A stretch of 64,000 nucleotides of DNA from NCBI RefSeq assembly GCF_001746915.1, contig NZ_MJGC01000043.1, positions 35,966-99,965 of the forward strand, read 5' to 3'. Position numbers and translations under genes: made by a program. The stretch comes from Desertifilum tharense IPPAS B-1220. GTDB lineage: Bacteria > Cyanobacteriota > Cyanobacteriia > Cyanobacteriales > Desertifilaceae. The notes beneath the pieces were generated by a model that saw only the letters and a list, made by a program, of their open reading frames with translations, had not been told where the DNA came from and searched no databases. This document shows, piece after piece, positions 51,550 through 61,840 of this stretch; position 1 is the stretch's first letter, and each line of letters opens with the position of its first letter.

Positions 51550-53382
51550 GTGATTCGATTTCATCTCTCTCAACAGAATTGGCGACGCTTGCAAGAAACG
51601 TTTTCTGTGTTTCAGTACAGCGGGAAGGCGGTGCGCCTCGTGTGGTCAACAAGTCGCCTGTTGACTGTGGTTTTTGGGATTTTAACATTAGGGGCGGGTT
51701 TATTACCGGCGGCGATCGCCTATGTTGGCAAGTTGATTGTTGATGCGGTGGTGTTAGCTGCTCAGACAGCAAGCGAGAGCGATCGCAATTTAGCTCTATT
51801 CTACGTGGGTTTGGAAGGATTGGCGATCGTGTTGCAACTGGGAACTCAACGCAGCCTTGCTATTTGTCAATCTTTACTACGCGTTTTACTCGGTTACAAC
51901 GTAAATGTCTTAATTTTGGAGAAAGCGCTAACCCTGGATTTAACTCACTTTGAGGATTCTGAATTTTATGATTCCATGAGCCGCGCCCGTCGGGAAGCCT
52001 CTAGTCGCCCTCTTTCTCTGGTGAGTCGTACCTTTAAACTGGCTCAGGATGCGCTGTCTCTGATTGCTTATGGGGGGTTGCTATTGCAATTTTCCCTGTG
52101 GGCGGTGCTGATTTTAATCCTAACGGCGATTCCGGCTTTTGTTGCAGAAACCCGATTTGCTGGAGAAGCTTTTCGTTTATTTCGCTGGCGTTCCCCGGAA
52201 ACGCGAGAACAGACTTACTTAGAAACGCTGATTGCGCGGGAAGATTATGCCAAAGAGGTGAAACTCTATCAACTGGGTTCGCTGTTACTGAGGCGCTATC
52301 GCGATATCTTCAATCGACTGTATAGCGAAGATCGTAATTTAACCATTCGTCGGGGCGTGTGGGCAACGGTTTTAGGCGTATTGAGTACGATCGCCTTTTA
52401 TCTAGTGTATGCCTGGATTGTGCTAGAGGCGATCGCCGGACAACTGACATTAGGAGATATGACGTTATACCTGATGGTGTTTCGTCAGGGTCAATCGACT
52501 TTTTCAGCCGCTTTGAGCAATATTGGGGGAATGTATGAAGATAATCTGTATCTGTCTAATCTTTATGAATTCCTCAATCAACCCATTCCCCAGTCTGGCG
52601 GAGGTGCGACGCAGGGGATAGTCTTTCAAGATGGGGTGCGGTTTGAAAATGTCTCGTTTACCTATCCAGGAAGTACAAAACCCGCCTTAGAGGAGATTTC
52701 CCTACATCTCAAACCGGGTGAAAAGCTAGCGATTGTGGGTGAAAATGGCTCTGGGAAGACGACTTTAATTAAGTTACTGACGCGCCTCTATACCCCCACC
52801 CAAGGGCGAATTCTCCTGGATGGTTTGGATTTACAAGGGTGGGATTTAAACGTTTTGCATCGCCGCATCAGCGTGATTTTTCAAGATTTTGTGCGCTATC
52901 AGTTTACCGTGGGTGAAAATGTGGGCGTTGGCGATGTGGAGAAGATATCGGATGCCGAACGCTGGGAGATTGCGGCCCAAAAGGGGATGGCTAAACCGTT
53001 TATTGAGTTAATGCCTAATGGCTTTTTGACTCAACTCGGACGTTGGTTTAGAGGGGGGACAGAATTATCGGGGGGTCAATGGCAGAAAGTTGCGCTTTCG
53101 CGGGCATTTATGCGCCAGCAAGCCGATATTTTAGTTTTAGATGAACCGACGGCGGCGATGGATGCCGAAGCAGAGGTGCAGGTGTTTGAGCATTTCCAGA
53201 AAATTACGAAAAATCAAATTGTGGTTTTGATTTCCCATCGCTTTTCTACGGTGAGAATGGCGGATACGATTATTGTTTTAGCGGGTGGAAAAATTATTGA
53301 ACAAGGAACCCACAAAGAACTTTTAGTCGCAAATGGGCGCTATGCTCATTTATTTTCTTTGCAAGCGGCGGGATATCAGTAG
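51550..53382 (+). CDS. ABC exporter, fused membrane and ATPase domains
   Basis: 610 residues from a GTG start. About six membrane spans in residues 30-330, then an ATPase domain (about 360-600) with Walker A GENGSGKTT, LSGGQWQKVALSRAF and LVLDEPTAAMD. This is the half-transporter type that works as a dimer and exports lipids, peptides or drugs. No peptide or biosynthetic partner genes lie beside it, so the cargo is unknown. It converges on the PIN-like gene, two bases apart. Confidence 0.92.
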   Translation: MIRFHLSQQNWRRLQETFSVFQYSGKAVRLVWSTSRLLTVVFGILTLGAGLLPAAIAYVGKLIVDAVVLAAQTASESDRNLALFYVGLEGLAIVLQLGTQRSLAICQSLLRVLLGYNVNVLILEKALTLDLTHFEDSEFYDSMSRARREASSRPLSLVSRTFKLAQDALSLIAYGGLLLQFSLWAVLILILTAIPAFVAETRFAGEAFRLFRWRSPETREQTYLETLIAREDYAKEVKLYQLGSLLLRRYRDIFNRLYSEDRNLTIRRGVWATVLGVLSTIAFYLVYAWIVLEAIAGQLTLGDMTLYLMVFRQGQSTFSAALSNIGGMYEDNLYLSNLYEFLNQPIPQSGGGATQGIVFQDGVRFENVSFTYPGSTKPALEEISLHLKPGEKLAIVGENGSGKTTLIKLLTRLYTPTQGRILLDGLDLQGWDLNVLHRRISVIFQDFVRYQFTVGENVGVGDVEKISDAERWEIAAQKGMAKPFIELMPNGFLTQLGRWFRGGTELSGGQWQKVALSRAFMRQQADILVLDEPTAAMDAEAEVQVFEHFQKITKNQIVVLISHRFSTVRMADTIIVLAGGKIIEQGTHKELLVANGRYAHLFSLQAAGYQ

Positions 53383-53384
53383 GA

Positions 53385-54236
53385 CTAGCGACTGGGGGAG
53401 GGGTTGAGAATGGGTTGAATTTGTCGATTCCAAAATTGGTTAAAGCTTTGGGGTTGGATGGTTCGCCAAAACAAGCCACCTGCGATCGCGATCGCGCCTA
53501 ATACCAGTATTGTACCGATGACTTGCGTCACTGAGCGAGAGAGGTTCCGCCCCATCCGACTGGCGCTAGGGGGTCTAGGGGGAGGAGTGCTGAGTCCTGC
53601 CGATTGGCGAGGAATCGTCCGAGTCGGTTGAACTTGAGGGGTTCTGGCGGGGTGTGGCGGGGGAGTTCGGGGTGCTTGAGGAGGGGGGGCAGCGCCTCTG
53701 GGGAAACCGCCGGAATGACCGTTAGAATGCGTCGGTATTCCGGTGGAGTTAAGCAGGTTCAGGCGTTGGGTAATGAAGGGGGGTGTCTGTTTGGTGCGAC
53801 TCCATTGTAAGAGTTGGGCGGTGGTCATGCCGCATAGGTTGGCGGCTTTGATGGCTTGAACGCGAAGTAAAAGCGGTTGGGTATTGGAGACGAACACCAC
53901 TAAACGGTCTGGGTGAATTTGGGAAAAGCCGTAGGCAGATTGGGCGGTAATCAGTTCGAGGCGGGCTTTTTTACTGAGGCCTTGACCTTGAGGTGGGGCG
54001 AGGGCTGGGTGGGGGGCGCTGGCGGGGGTAATTTGCCAGTTATTTTGGACTTGGAAGCGGATAAAGGCTCTGGCAGTTTGTTCTTGGCGCGGATCGGAGG
54101 CGCGATCGCTTAAAAATTTGATTTCATCATAAACCACTTGGGGCAGGTAAGCACTCCCCAGGGTTTGATATTCCTGCCATTCTCGCGCTGAGGTCTCCAT
54201 CAGCGCGCTGGTCTCAAATAATAAGTAGAGGGTCAT
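53385..54236 (-). CDS. PIN-like domain protein with C-terminal membrane anchor
   Basis: 283 residues. Residues 1-150 look like a PIN nuclease fold (LYLLFETSALMET at the N terminus, YLPQVVYDEIKFL, LVVFVSNTQPLLLR). The usual first active-site Asp is Glu here (FETS), so nuclease activity is uncertain. A Pro-rich segment (175-225) precedes one membrane span (about 240-258, VIGTILVLGAIAIAGGLFW) and a short tail, putting the domain on the cytoplasmic side. No antitoxin gene is adjacent, unlike VapBC pairs. Tail to tail with the ABC exporter. Confidence 0.6.
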   Translation of the reverse strand: MTLYLLFETSALMETSAREWQEYQTLGSAYLPQVVYDEIKFLSDRASDPRQEQTARAFIRFQVQNNWQITPASAPHPALAPPQGQGLSKKARLELITAQSAYGFSQIHPDRLVVFVSNTQPLLLRVQAIKAANLCGMTTAQLLQWSRTKQTPPFITQRLNLLNSTGIPTHSNGHSGGFPRGAAPPPQAPRTPPPHPARTPQVQPTRTIPRQSAGLSTPPPRPPSASRMGRNLSRSVTQVIGTILVLGAIAIAGGLFWRTIQPQSFNQFWNRQIQPILNPSPSR

Positions 54237-54266
54237 AGGGGTGGGTGCTAAGTGGGTTGATTCGCC

Positions 54267-55763
54267 CTAACCAATGCCTAGGCGTCCTGCAACGCTGGGA
54301 GTCAGGGGGATGAGTGTCACCACCATCAAGAATAAGGCTAACAATCCTAACGCGGCTCTGGCGTCATCGGGTTCGGTCAGTTCGTTCAGGCTCGGTCTTT
54401 CTAAGTCCCGCTGCAAGAACAAAATCAGGATGGCCCAGTATAGGGCTAAGGGATTGGCTAAAGATGCGATCGCCAATACAATAATCGTCGCGACGGTGGT
54501 GCGTCCGGCGATTTTGCGTCCGTAGATGGCTTGAACGATGCGTCCGCCATCGAGTTGTCCGGCGGGCATCAGGTTTAAGGCGGTAATCACTAATCCTAAC
54601 CAGCCGATAATGGTTAAGGGATGGACATCAACGAGGGGTTGCTGAACGGCATTCCCTAACACGACTTTGGCTAGGGTGCCGACGAGGATGGAACCTTGGA
54701 AAAACTGCGAGGGGACTTGAAAGTAACTGCCGGGATGGGAGAGAAGCAAACCCAGTAAGAGCATGGCGAGGGACAGAATACCGCCCGCAGCCGGTCCGGC
54801 GAGGGAAATGTCAAATAAGACCTGACGATTGGGTAAGAGGGATTCAAAGCGCGTTAAAGCGCCAAAGGAGCCAATTTGCCAGGTGGGTAGGAAGAACGGC
54901 CAACTCAAGCGGATATTATGGCGTTTTGCCCAGAGGAAATGACCGAGTTCGTGGGCTATTAAGATGGCCCAAATGCCGACGGCGACGGGAAGCGCTTCTG
55001 GGTAGCGGGTGGGTTCGTTGAAGATATCAAAGCGCAGCAATAACCCTCCCGTTTCTAGGCTGGTGGCAATGGTGGCTAAAGCTAGAACTAAGGCGAGAAC
55101 CCGCTGGGGAACCGTCATCGGTTGGGGTTCGTTGTGGCTGGGGAGGACAACTACGGTGGGTCTTTCTTCTGGGCTGTTGAGTAAAAAGAGCCGATAGCGA
55201 TCGCCAACGCGTTGTTGCATACTTGCCGATAAGCTAGCATGGACGGCTTCGGGTTCGCCGCGCAAGTTGCCTTTAAAGATTGCCCCATCTTGATAGGGGA
55301 TGGTTTCGGTGGCAAAAAAGGTATCGATGCCAAAAATTCCCTGAATCGCTTTAATATCTTCAGCCGGCATGGCGCTGACGGCTTCGGGCGTTGCAGTGGG
55401 GTTCGGCTTGTCTGGCACTGGTGCGGCTGGTGTTGAATTCTCGGCTTCCATTTCTTGCAGTTTCGCCGCAATCCGTTCTCGCAAGGCGGCATCTTGTCCG
55501 GCGGCGCGTAACTGTCTGCCTAAATAGATATATAAACCGGCTGAAGCTAAAAGCAAAAATAGGATACCCGCCAAGTTTATATAGATACCCAGCGAGAATA
55601 AGCCAAAAAATAACAGCCAAGGCGTCATTAACACGACCGATTGCAACCAGGCGAGAATCCCTAATTTGCCAAAAGGTCTAGCCCGCCAAAACCCCCAACC
55701 CAAGATGGCTAGGGCGGCCAGCACAATTACCACTGTTAAAGAGATTTCTGATGTATTTAGCAT
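54267..55763 (-). CDS. EGY-like site-2 metalloprotease (M50)
   Basis: 498 residues. Two N-terminal membrane spans (11-75) are followed by a charged linker and a soluble domain with the GNLRG motif at 165-169, typical of the EGY/cyanobacterial S2P group. About eight membrane spans follow. Zinc site: HELGH at 271-275, and the late MPAGQLDGGR (about 430) supplies the third ligand. It cleaves membrane-bound proteins within the bilayer. Plant EGY1 acts in thylakoid biogenesis; a similar role is inferred. Just upstream of the PIN-like gene on the same strand. Confidence 0.88.
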   Translation of the reverse strand: MLNTSEISLTVVIVLAALAILGWGFWRARPFGKLGILAWLQSVVLMTPWLLFFGLFSLGIYINLAGILFLLLASAGLYIYLGRQLRAAGQDAALRERIAAKLQEMEAENSTPAAPVPDKPNPTATPEAVSAMPAEDIKAIQGIFGIDTFFATETIPYQDGAIFKGNLRGEPEAVHASLSASMQQRVGDRYRLFLLNSPEERPTVVVLPSHNEPQPMTVPQRVLALVLALATIATSLETGGLLLRFDIFNEPTRYPEALPVAVGIWAILIAHELGHFLWAKRHNIRLSWPFFLPTWQIGSFGALTRFESLLPNRQVLFDISLAGPAAGGILSLAMLLLGLLLSHPGSYFQVPSQFFQGSILVGTLAKVVLGNAVQQPLVDVHPLTIIGWLGLVITALNLMPAGQLDGGRIVQAIYGRKIAGRTTVATIIVLAIASLANPLALYWAILILFLQRDLERPSLNELTEPDDARAALGLLALFLMVVTLIPLTPSVAGRLGIG

Positions 55764-55962
55764 TCGTTAACCTAGTTTGACCGATCGGCAAAACTTCAAA
55801 CGTTAATATCTATTGTTTTATTTTTTCATCTTTTCCTTCAGGATAGCGTTCCTCTGCGTAGAATTTGGGAGAACTCTTTAAGAACAGAGATACCGAGTCC
55901 CGGTTGGTACGGGGTTTCCGGTAAGCTGAGATCGATTAGCCCTTGTTTTGTTGAGGACGGTT

Positions 55963-57591
55963 ATGCGTAAATCCCTGACGGCGGATATGTTGGATGCAAA
56001 GACGCCTCAAGATGTTAACGTGCAGACAGAGGCCCGCAAACCCGCAAGCGACCCAACTTTGGGGATTCCGGTCAGCGTCAATCGCACCGGGACGCCGCGC
56101 CATCGCCTGGTGAGTTTGGGAGACTCGCTGACGCATGGTTTTCAAAGCGGCGCGATTTGTAAGACTCAGTTGTCTTATCCGGCGTTAATTGCCAGGGAGT
56201 TGGGGTGGTTTGAGGCGTTGCGGTTTCCCACCTATGGCGGCCCTGGGGATGGATTACCGCTCAATTTAGAGAACTTGGCGCGATCGCTCGAAGCGCAATT
56301 TGGCGATACGATTAACTGGTATGAGTATCCGCCTTTACTGGCTTTTTTGCGAAACTATCTCGACCAGATTGAAGATTACTGGGAACGCGGCGAGGGCACG
56401 CACTTGCCCGCAACGGAAGGGATTAATCACAATCTCGCTGTGTATGGTTGGGATTTACGCAACACCCTATCGCGCAATGCTGAGATTTGCCAAGCGATTC
56501 TCGACCAGAACCCCCCTAGAGATAACCTGCTGCGGCAAATTGTAGAACATCATAACGAACGGGCGGCCCTGCGCGTGCTGAATTCGGCTCGCGATGCGGC
56601 AGGAAATGCCCTCTCCCCCGTGCAAGCGGCGGCGGCTTTGGGGGCGGAAGGAACCCAAGAAACGCCGAACCAGGGGGACGGAATTGAAACCTTAATTGTT
56701 TTAATTGGGGCGAATAATGCGTTAGGTAGCATTCTGACGTTTCGGGTGAACTGGACGGATGAAGGGTATGACGATATGGCGGTGAATGACCGCTATACGG
56801 TTTGGCGTCCGATCCACTTTCAAGCTGAATTAGACCAATTGGTGGCTGAAGTTCGCAAAATTCGCGCCCGCCACGTCATTTGGGGAACGGTTCCCCACGT
56901 CACCATCGCGCCGTTTGCCAGAGGAGTGGCAACGAAGGTCAGAGACGGGTCTCGCTATTTTCCCTACTACACTTTACCGTGGATTAGCGATCGCGATTTC
57001 GACCCCAAGCGCCATCCCCACCTCACCTGCCCGCAGATCCGCGCCATTGATAGTGCGATTGACCAGTACAATGACTCAATTACCGCCGCCGTGCGTCAAG
57101 CCCGTCTGGAGGGTCAGGACTGGTACTTATTTGAAACGGCTGGACTGTTAGATCGGTTAGCTTCGCGGCGCTATTTGGAAGATCCGACCGCCCGGCCTGA
57201 ATGGTGGGAAGAAGTGGGCGGTCAATACGAGTTACCGGCTGCGTTGCAAGCGCTTTCTCCGGTGCCCGATTCTCGGTTTTTTCTCTCCAATGAAACCGGG
57301 CGCATCCGTGGCGGTTTGTTCTCCCTCGATGGCGTGCATCCGACAACGATTGGCTATGGGATTTTAGCCCAGGAATTGATTAACGTGATGCAGCTTGCGG
57401 GCGTCCGATTTTACCAAGCGGATGGGGTGACGGAACGCCAAGGTCGAGTAAACATTGACTTTGCCCGATTACTTGAGTTAGACACGTTAATGGCTAAACC
57501 CCCTAGTCTGGTTGCCCGTGCCATCGACCAAGTGGGGTGGCTAGATACTCGCTTTAGACTGTTTAGCGGCATGATGATGGCGAGTTATTAA
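55963..57591 (+). CDS. SGNH/GDSL hydrolase-like protein
   Basis: 542 residues from the ATG at 55963 with GAGGA nine bases before; a TTG at 55948 is not used. The SGNH block I is VSLGDSLTHGF (nucleophile Ser near residue 53), the Asn block is LIVLIGANNALGS (about 250), and a late LDGVHPTTIGYG supplies the catalytic Asp and His (about 450). This is an esterase or lipase fold, longer than usual because of a middle insertion (about 95-240). No signal peptide, so probably cytoplasmic. Substrate unknown. Confidence 0.85.
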   Translation: MRKSLTADMLDAKTPQDVNVQTEARKPASDPTLGIPVSVNRTGTPRHRLVSLGDSLTHGFQSGAICKTQLSYPALIARELGWFEALRFPTYGGPGDGLPLNLENLARSLEAQFGDTINWYEYPPLLAFLRNYLDQIEDYWERGEGTHLPATEGINHNLAVYGWDLRNTLSRNAEICQAILDQNPPRDNLLRQIVEHHNERAALRVLNSARDAAGNALSPVQAAAALGAEGTQETPNQGDGIETLIVLIGANNALGSILTFRVNWTDEGYDDMAVNDRYTVWRPIHFQAELDQLVAEVRKIRARHVIWGTVPHVTIAPFARGVATKVRDGSRYFPYYTLPWISDRDFDPKRHPHLTCPQIRAIDSAIDQYNDSITAAVRQARLEGQDWYLFETAGLLDRLASRRYLEDPTARPEWWEEVGGQYELPAALQALSPVPDSRFFLSNETGRIRGGLFSLDGVHPTTIGYGILAQELINVMQLAGVRFYQADGVTERQGRVNIDFARLLELDTLMAKPPSLVARAIDQVGWLDTRFRLFSGMMMASY

Positions 57592-57817
57592 TAGAACAGG
57601 AAGACTCAGGAGAAACTCTGGTTTTTCTCTTAATTTCTAGCGAAAGTTGGGCGACAATAGTCTCTCCTAATGGCTCATCCGGGTGGGTGAAGTCAATTGC
57701 AACGTCGTTCATTCAAGCTTTTACTAGAGCCTCATTGGATTGCCAACTACGCCTGGAGGTGGGATTTGTGAAGTCAACTCAAGTTGCGATCGCCATGCTA
57801 ATGTTGTTGGGTCTGCT

Positions 57818-60541
57818 ATGTCCCTAGGGTTGTTAAGAGGAGCGCCCAGGCAAACAGGCGGATCGGCTTGGACTATTCCGGTCGCGATCGCCCTAGCCTA
57901 TTTTGTCACCGCACATTGGGCGATTTGCAGAATTGCGCCCTTGGGTTGGGCGCTGGAACCGTCTCCCTTGTGGCCCTCGGCGGGGGTAGCGTTAGGCAGC
58001 TTGTTGATCTTTGGCTTGCGCTATTGGTTTGGCGTTGCCCTTGGGGCCTTGTGGGTTGCCCATTCTCTGGGTTCTTCCTGGGAAGCCGCCCTAGAATCGG
58101 CGATCGCCAGTACCTTTGCTGCCGTTGCGGGGGTACTGCTGTTGCGTTGCGTTGGCTTTCACCTCAAGTTTCGTCGCCTGCAAGATGTATTTAGCCTGAT
58201 CGTGCTAGGGGCGATGAGTAGTTCTCTATGTGGGGCGCTATTACGCGCGATCCTGCGACTGGCGGCCGGTTCTTTACCGGGAGAATGGGGTCGCGATGGG
58301 TGGACGCTATGGGTGGGCGATACAATGGGCATTCTCGTGGTGACGCCGATGTTACTGGTCGGTTATACCTTATGGCAAGAGCAGTTGAGTCCCGCACGAC
58401 GGCCGGCTCAAGGTCGGGTGTTGCCTCATTCGGTGTGGGAGTTACTGCTAGGGTTAACGTTGCTGTGTGGGGTGAGTGCCTTTGTGTTTGGTGCCCAGAC
58501 TGAGGCGGCGTTTGTGCGCTATCCCCTGGAGTATTTGCCCTTTCCGTTTACGATCTGGGCGGTGCTGCGCTACGGTCAGTTAGGGGCGGTGCTGAGTAGT
58601 AGTTTGGTTTCCTGTATTGCCATTTTTGGGGCTTCCCAAGGACGCGGACCGTTTGTCGGGGGCGAAACCTCTACAGAGTCGGTGCTATTTTTGCAGGCGT
58701 TTATGGGGGTGCTGACGGTGACGACGCTGGTTTTGGCGGCGGCGGTGACGGAACGCCAAGAGGTTGAGAAGTTACTGCGGCGTCAGGAGGCCAGTTTAGC
58801 AAATGCTCAACGGATCGCGAAGATTGGCTACCGCGAGTTTGATGACCAGACGCGGCGGTGGTGCTGGTCGGATGAGATGTATCGGATTTTGGGGTTTTCT
58901 CCCCAAATTTTTGTGCCTACGGAGTCGGCGTATTTAAAGGCGGTGCATCCAGACGATCGCGATCGCGTTCGCCAACTGTTTGAACGGGCGCGACGCGGAC
59001 AGTCGTGCGCGGCTTTGGACTATCGGATTATTTTACCCACGGGTGAGGAACGGATTGTCACCGAACAGGTAGAAGTGGGCGCAAATGGGATTACGGGAAC
59101 GGTTCAAGATATTACGGAACGCAAGCATTACGAGGCGCAGTTACGGGCATCAGCCGAGGGCGATCGCTTGTTGGGAGAAATGGCGCTACGCATTCGTCAA
59201 TCGCTGGATCTCCATCAAATTTTAGAGACGACGGTGCGCGAGGTGCGGGCTTTTTTGCAGGCCGATCGCGTGCTGATTAGTTATATGGGGGCGAAGGGAA
59301 AGATTGTTGCGGAGTCGGTTGCATCCCAGTATCAATCCTGTCTGGGGTTAACGTTTGAAGCGACTGATTATTATAACGAGATTAGAAGCTTGTTTGAGCG
59401 CAATTGCGTGCAGGCGATCGCCGATACGACACAAATTCAAATTCAGTCGGCGGCGCGGGCCCAGTATTTACAAGATTTTCAGGTCAAAGCGGTTTTAGGG
59501 GTACCCATTTGGTTAAGCGAACCGTTTTTATTAAAGTCGGGGGTTTGGGAGGCGACGGGGTGCGGCGAGATGCAAGCCAAGCCGGAATTTTTTGGGTTGT
59601 TGGTGGCGCATCAGTGCGATCGCGTGCGGCAGTGGCGACCCTGTGAGGTGGATTTTTTGCAGCGGCTGGCCACTCAAGTGGCGATCGCGATTCAACAAGC
59701 TCAACTCTATCAATGTTTGCAGGATAATCAAGCCAGTTTAGAGCGCCAAGTGGCCCAGAAAACGGCGCAATTGCAGCAGAAAATGCAGGAGTTAGCTTGC
59801 TCGAATCAGATTAAAAATGTGTTTCTAGATGCCGTCTCTCACGATCTGCGGACGACGTTGATGGGCAATGCGATTTTGTTGCAGTCGCAGTTGCAAAAGG
59901 AAGGCGATCCGATTGCGGTACCGCGCTGTTTATTGGAACGGATGATTGAGGCGGGAAATCGGCAGTTGGTGAAGTTAAATTCGCTCTTAGAGGCGACGGA
60001 GTTGGAAGTACAGGGGGTACGCCTCTATCCCAAACCGATTCAAGGACGGGCTTTTGTTGAGGGAATTGTAGAAGAGTTTGAGGGGCTTTTTGCTCAAAAT
60101 CAAACGCAAATGCGCTTAGAAATGCCGGAAGAGTTGCCGTATTTTATGGGCGATCGCGAACAGTTGCGCCGGGTGTTTGAACATTTAATTCACAATGCGA
60201 TTCGTCATAATCCCCCAGGGCTGGAATTGACGGTGGGGGCGGCGGTGATTGAAGAGTGTTCTGGCTGTCAGGGAACGGCTGAGTGGGTGCGTTATTTTGT
60301 GCAAGATAATGGGATGGGAATTGCCCCAGATTTGCGCGATCGCTTGTTTGATTTGTATGTTTTGGATGAGGTAGCGCTGCCCAAACGGTTGATGGGAATT
60401 CGTTTAGGGTTATATTTATGTCGGAAAATTATTCGGGCGCACGGCGGTCAGATTGGGATTAATACCCAATTGGGTGAAGGTTCAACGGTTTGGTTCACGC
60501 TGCCGTTAGGGATGGCTTCAAGCGCTTACGTTTCCCAATAA
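57818..60541 (+). CDS. MASE1 - PAS - GAF sensor histidine kinase
   Basis: 907 residues from the ATG at 57818; a longer frame to 57740 is not supported. A MASE1-type membrane domain (about 15-300; eight or more spans, WPSAGVALGSLLIFG) is followed by PAS (about 325-450), GAF (about 465-640) and a HisKA/HATPase pair with SHDLRTTLMG and DNGMGIAP. The GAF resembles the bilin-binding type (LLVAHQC, QVKAVLGVPI) but lacks the attachment Cys, with Ala at the aligned position, and has an insertion of about 15 residues. It is probably not a bilin photosensor. Its end overlaps the convergent TPR gene by 24 bases. Confidence 0.9.
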   Translation: MSLGLLRGAPRQTGGSAWTIPVAIALAYFVTAHWAICRIAPLGWALEPSPLWPSAGVALGSLLIFGLRYWFGVALGALWVAHSLGSSWEAALESAIASTFAAVAGVLLLRCVGFHLKFRRLQDVFSLIVLGAMSSSLCGALLRAILRLAAGSLPGEWGRDGWTLWVGDTMGILVVTPMLLVGYTLWQEQLSPARRPAQGRVLPHSVWELLLGLTLLCGVSAFVFGAQTEAAFVRYPLEYLPFPFTIWAVLRYGQLGAVLSSSLVSCIAIFGASQGRGPFVGGETSTESVLFLQAFMGVLTVTTLVLAAAVTERQEVEKLLRRQEASLANAQRIAKIGYREFDDQTRRWCWSDEMYRILGFSPQIFVPTESAYLKAVHPDDRDRVRQLFERARRGQSCAALDYRIILPTGEERIVTEQVEVGANGITGTVQDITERKHYEAQLRASAEGDRLLGEMALRIRQSLDLHQILETTVREVRAFLQADRVLISYMGAKGKIVAESVASQYQSCLGLTFEATDYYNEIRSLFERNCVQAIADTTQIQIQSAARAQYLQDFQVKAVLGVPIWLSEPFLLKSGVWEATGCGEMQAKPEFFGLLVAHQCDRVRQWRPCEVDFLQRLATQVAIAIQQAQLYQCLQDNQASLERQVAQKTAQLQQKMQELACSNQIKNVFLDAVSHDLRTTLMGNAILLQSQLQKEGDPIAVPRCLLERMIEAGNRQLVKLNSLLEATELEVQGVRLYPKPIQGRAFVEGIVEEFEGLFAQNQTQMRLEMPEELPYFMGDREQLRRVFEHLIHNAIRHNPPGLELTVGAAVIEECSGCQGTAEWVRYFVQDNGMGIAPDLRDRLFDLYVLDEVALPKRLMGIRLGLYLCRKIIRAHGGQIGINTQLGEGSTVWFTLPLGMASSAYVSQ

Positions 60542-61615
60542 TAGGGCGTTTCTTTGGTGTTGATAGTCGGCGACTTTAGCGAAGTCGCCTAAAGCGTTGC
60601 AGGTGACAATTAAGCTGCTAAGGATTTGTCCCATCAGGCGGGTATCTTGCAGTTTTTGAGCAATTTTTAAGCGCTGTTCGTAATATTGAGCGGCGACTGA
60701 ATATTCGCCTAAAGCGTCATAAACTACGCCTAAACTGCCGAGGGCTTGTTCTTCTCCGCGCAAGTCTTGCAGTTGTTGAGCAACGCTGGCTCGCTGTTGG
60801 TAATAGGCGATCGCTTTGGGATAGTTACCGATGGCGTGGCAAGTATTGCCGAGGTTTCTTAAAATTTGACCTTCGAGTCGCCGATCTTTAAGTTTGCGGG
60901 CGCAGGCTAAGAGTTCTTCGTAATATTCAATGGTTTTAAGAAAGTCGCCTAATGCATGGTAAGCGTTACCAATGTTTCTTAAAATTTGGGCTTCTACTAA
61001 ATCATCTTTAAGTTCGCGGATGATTTTAAGGCTTTGTTTCTGGCATTCAATGGCTTGTAAATAGTTGCCCAAGGCTTTGTGAACCAGTCCTAGGTTGTTG
61101 AGGGCTGCGACTTCTAGGCGGGGGTTGTTGAGTTCTTGGGCGATCGCTAAACTGAGTTGCTGATATTCTAGGGCTTTTTGGGAGTTTTCTAAGTGGCGGT
61201 AAGCGTTGCCTAAGTTGCCGTAGGCTTGTCCTAAGAGGGTGCGATCGCCAATTTCAGCAGCCAGTTGAATCCGGATTTGCTGGAATTCTATGGTTTTTTG
61301 ATAGTCGCCCTTGGCATAATAGGCATTACTTAAGAGGGCGAGGACTTGAATTTGTCCGGAAATTTGCTGGATTTGTTGATAGAAGATTAGAGCCTTTTCC
61401 CAGTCGGAAATGGCTAAATCCCAGGTTCCGGTTTGCTGGTGTTGAAGACCGCTTTGTAAAAGTTGGTCTGCCAGCATTTGCACGTCGGCTGATTGGGTGA
61501 AGGTTTGGTCGGAATGGTTAGGGCTTTCTGCGGTTTCAGGAACCAGCGTATCGCGATCGCCCTTCTTGGCTTCGCTGTCAGGTGTTGCGTTGAGGTAGCG
61601 CTCCCAAAAATCCAT
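60518..61615 (-). CDS. Tetratricopeptide-repeat protein
   Basis: 365 residues. From about residue 48 there are seven or eight TPR units with a 40-residue period (for example LGNAYRHLENSQKALEYQQ, NLGLVHKALGNYLQAIECQ), the LGN-type spacing. It forms a superhelical protein-binding scaffold. There is a charged 45-residue N-terminal leader and no enzyme domain. The partner is unknown. The first 24 bases of its end overlap the end of the MASE1 kinase gene. Confidence 0.9.
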   Translation of the reverse strand: MDFWERYLNATPDSEAKKGDRDTLVPETAESPNHSDQTFTQSADVQMLADQLLQSGLQHQQTGTWDLAISDWEKALIFYQQIQQISGQIQVLALLSNAYYAKGDYQKTIEFQQIRIQLAAEIGDRTLLGQAYGNLGNAYRHLENSQKALEYQQLSLAIAQELNNPRLEVAALNNLGLVHKALGNYLQAIECQKQSLKIIRELKDDLVEAQILRNIGNAYHALGDFLKTIEYYEELLACARKLKDRRLEGQILRNLGNTCHAIGNYPKAIAYYQQRASVAQQLQDLRGEEQALGSLGVVYDALGEYSVAAQYYEQRLKIAQKLQDTRLMGQILSSLIVTCNALGDFAKVADYQHQRNALLLGNVSA

Positions 61616-61840
61616 TTGTTTTCCTATTTCCCTGAATTAACCTGGCTGGAGCGAGTGACGATAAGTGTTTATTGTTTAGCTTAACTTTTAGATGTTTCAA
61701 ATGAACTCAGTAGTTTCTCCGGTTCATTTGTGAAGTTTTTATAAAAACTTCGTAATTAGCTCCGTAATTTCATGAATTTTCTGTAAATACCTGTTACTTC
61801 AGGCTGGCTGGCTCAGATATGGCGTTTTTTGATTGAATGA

